A DNA stretch of 8,038 nt from the NCBI GenBank assembly GCA_040265115.1, contig JBDQGZ010000089.1, positions 1 through 8,038 of the forward strand, given 5' to 3'. The position numbers and the translations under genes were made by a program. Below the pieces are notes generated by a model, which was given only the letters and a program-made list of their open reading frames with translations, was not told where the DNA came from and did not search any database. This DNA is from M55B157 sp040265115. GTDB taxonomy: Bacteria > Actinomycetota > Actinomycetes > S36-B12. Position 1 is the stretch's first letter. Each line of letters starts with the position of its first letter. Of the stretch, positions 6,550 through 8,038 are shown piece after piece.

Positions 6550-6642
6550 CCGCCCATCATGAGCCCTCCGGGCCGTTCCGATCGTCTCCATGTGTCGCAG
6601 GTGAAGAAGCGCTGACCAAGCAGGCGCGTAGGGTCGGTCCTT

Positions 6643-8038
6643 ATGGGCGCCACCCTGTTCGATGACGCTGCCGGGCCAGATCGCCCGGATGCTCCACTCG
6701 CGGTGCGAATGCGCCCACGCTCGGTCGACGATCTCGTTGGCCAGGCCCATCTGCTCACCCCGGGCACCCCGCTGCGCCGACTGCTTGATGGCGACGCAGG
6801 TGCCACGGTCTCGGTGATCCTGTGGGGGCCGCCCGGGACCGGCAAGACGACCCTCGCCCACCTTGTCTCCCGTGCGACCGGGGCTCGCCTCGTCGAACTG
6901 TCCGCGGTGACCGCGGGGGTGAAAGACGTTCGAGAGGTGATCGAGGGAGCACGCGCTGCCCTCGGCATGCAGGGACGTCGAACAGTGCTCTTCGTCGACG
7001 AGGTGCACCGCTTCAGCAAGACTCAGCAGGATGCGTTGCTGCCCGCTGTCGAAAACGGCTGGGTCACCCTCATTGCGGCAACCACGGAGAACCCGAGCTT
7101 CTCTGTCGTCACGCCATTGCTGTCACGTAGCCTTCTGCTGACCCTGCAGCCGCTCACCGAAGATGATGTGGCGGAATTGCTCCGTCGTGCCGTGGCCGAT
7201 CCACGTGGCCTCAACGGTCAGGTGTCTTTGAGTGATGACGCGCTCGGGCATCTCGTTCGACTGTGTGGCGGGGATGCCCGTCGGGCCCTCACCGCCCTCG
7301 AAGCAGCAGCCGGGCTCGGAGACTCCGTCGGGCTCGAGGAGGTCGAGCAGGCGGTCCAGCAGGCGATGGTGCGATACGACAGAGCGGGTGATCAGCACTA
7401 TGACGTCATCAGTGCCTTCATCAAGAGCGTGCGGGGCAGCGATCCCGATGCCGCACTTCACTACCTGGCGCGCATGCTGGAAGCCGGCGAGGATCCGCGC
7501 TTCATCGCTCGGCGATTGATCATCCTCGCCAGCGAGGACATCGGGATGGCCGAGCCGAGCGTGCTGCAGACCGCTACTGCGGCGGCGCAGGCGGTAGCAC
7601 TGATTGGCATGCCCGAAGCGCGGATCGTGCTGGCGCAGGCGACCGTGCACGCAGCCCTCGCGCCGAAATCGAACGCTGTCTACCGCGGCATCGATGCGGC
7701 TATCGCCGATGTGCGAGCCGGGCGTATCGGCAACGTTCCGCCGCACCTTCGCGATGCGCACTACCCGGGGGCGGCGGCGCTCGGCCACGGGACGGAGTAC
7801 GTCTATCCCCACGACCTACCGGGGGGTATCGCCGAGGGTCAGTACCTACCTGATGTCCTGGCGGAGGCGAGTTACTACCAGCCGACCGAGCATGGGGTTG
7901 AAGCCCGATGGGCTGAGATCGCCCGCACGCTCGCTGCCCGCCGCTCCGGCAACGAGCCACCCGCCCGCGTGACGTTGGCTTGGCTCCCATGGGTAGACTC
8001 GTATGGGTTGCCGTGGGCGCTGCCGGGGGACGCTGGGC
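6643..8038 (+). CDS. rarA: Replication-associated recombination protein RarA (MgsA), AAA+ ATPase; no stop within window
   Basis: Starts at ATG 6643; an in-frame TGA at 6613 excludes a longer version, and a weak AGGG lies 9 nt upstream. The frame is open for 465 codons to the window end. Domains: a RarA-type start (FDDAAG, then LAVRMRPRSVDDLVGQAHLL), Walker A GPPGTGKTT (62-70, Lys68), Walker B LFVDEVHRF (116-124), sensor 1 AATTENPSF (145-153), sensor 2 GGDARRALTALE (209-220), and the C-terminal helical oligomerisation domain with ASEDIGMAEP (296-305), HAALAPKSNAVY (336-347) and YLPDVL...YYQPTEHGVE (401-420). RarA is a tetrameric ATPase that acts on DNA ends and gaps at stalled forks. Family conservation ends near residue 432 (about base 7940), and E. 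coli RarA is about 447 residues, so the last roughly 30 codons (NEPPARV onward) are a lineage-specific tail or the stop is just beyond the window. It may be cotranscribed with aspS. Confidence 0.94.
   Translation, partial: MGATLFDDAAGPDRPDAPLAVRMRPRSVDDLVGQAHLLTPGTPLRRLLDGDAGATVSVILWGPPGTGKTTLAHLVSRATGARLVELSAVTAGVKDVREVIEGARAALGMQGRRTVLFVDEVHRFSKTQQDALLPAVENGWVTLIAATTENPSFSVVTPLLSRSLLLTLQPLTEDDVAELLRRAVADPRGLNGQVSLSDDALGHLVRLCGGDARRALTALEAAAGLGDSVGLEEVEQAVQQAMVRYDRAGDQHYDVISAFIKSVRGSDPDAALHYLARMLEAGEDPRFIARRLIILASEDIGMAEPSVLQTATAAAQAVALIGMPEARIVLAQATVHAALAPKSNAVYRGIDAAIADVRAGRIGNVPPHLRDAHYPGAAALGHGTEYVYPHDLPGGIAEGQYLPDVLAEASYYQPTEHGVEARWAEIARTLAARRSGNEPPARVTLAWLPWVDSYGLPWALPGDAG
7969..7999 (+). 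promoter_or_regulatory. Weak promoter-like sequence at the 3' end of rarA
   Basis: GTGACG (7969-7974) and TAGACT (7994-7999), separated by 19 nt, resemble a -35/-10 pair for a gene beyond the window. The spacer is longer than the usual 17 nt and the sequence is still inside the open rarA frame. It may be chance. Confidence 0.2.

Noticed and set aside
6546..6551. TTGACC at the aspS stop as a -35 element for rarA
   Set aside because: No -10-like hexamer occurs 16-19 nt downstream.
6563..6573. Possible hairpin GCCC-TCC-GGGC in the aspS-rarA gap
   Set aside because: Only a 4-bp stem with a 3-nt loop and no T-run; too weak for a terminator.
5476..7008. 510-codon minus-strand open frame spanning the end of aspS and the start of rarA
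   Set aside because: It lies opposite two well-conserved genes, its translation is low in complexity and matches no family I know, and it ignores the gap between them. It is a GC-skew shadow.

Overview
This is a GC-rich, gene-dense stretch of a bacterial chromosome, most likely from an actinobacterium. The evidence is heavy use of G/C at third codon positions, GTG starts behind purine-rich Shine-Dalgarno sequences, and the gene neighbourhood. The order Rel, cyclophilin on the opposite strand, metallo-beta-lactamase-fold hydrolase, hisS, aspS, rarA matches the conserved actinobacterial region known in Mycobacterium as relA-ppiB-Rv2581c-hisS and onward. Family-level placement (for example Propionibacteriales) is only a guess.

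Layout. Positions 1-381 (+) hold the C-terminus of the bifunctional (p)ppGpp synthetase/hydrolase Rel. Its stop overlaps, tail to tail, the stop of a DUF349 coiled-coil protein (378-1763, -). Behind that gene lies a membrane-anchored cyclophilin, ppiB (1837-2679, -), in the same direction; a GC-rich hairpin sits in the 73-nt gap between them. A 111-nt divergent intergenic region (2680-2790) separates ppiB from the + strand group: an MBL-fold hydrolase (2791-3480), hisS (3480-4739, overlapping by one base), aspS (4789-6549) and rarA (6643 to beyond the window end).

Function. The window joins translation (HisRS, AspRS), the stringent response to uncharged tRNA (Rel), replication-fork repair (RarA), and envelope or housekeeping functions (cyclophilin, hydrolase, DUF349 protein). 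hisS and the hydrolase are almost certainly translationally coupled. AspRS carries residues associated with the non-discriminating type, which would make Asp-tRNA(Asn) for GatCAB amidation.

No gene-free stretch exceeds about 111 nt. I saw no RNA genes, insertion sequences, CRISPR arrays, phage genes or attachment sites. I do not see a new biological system here. The points worth a second look are local: the convergent stop overlap, the intergenic hairpin, the AspRS specificity residues, the altered cyclophilin pocket, and the missing stop of rarA within the window.
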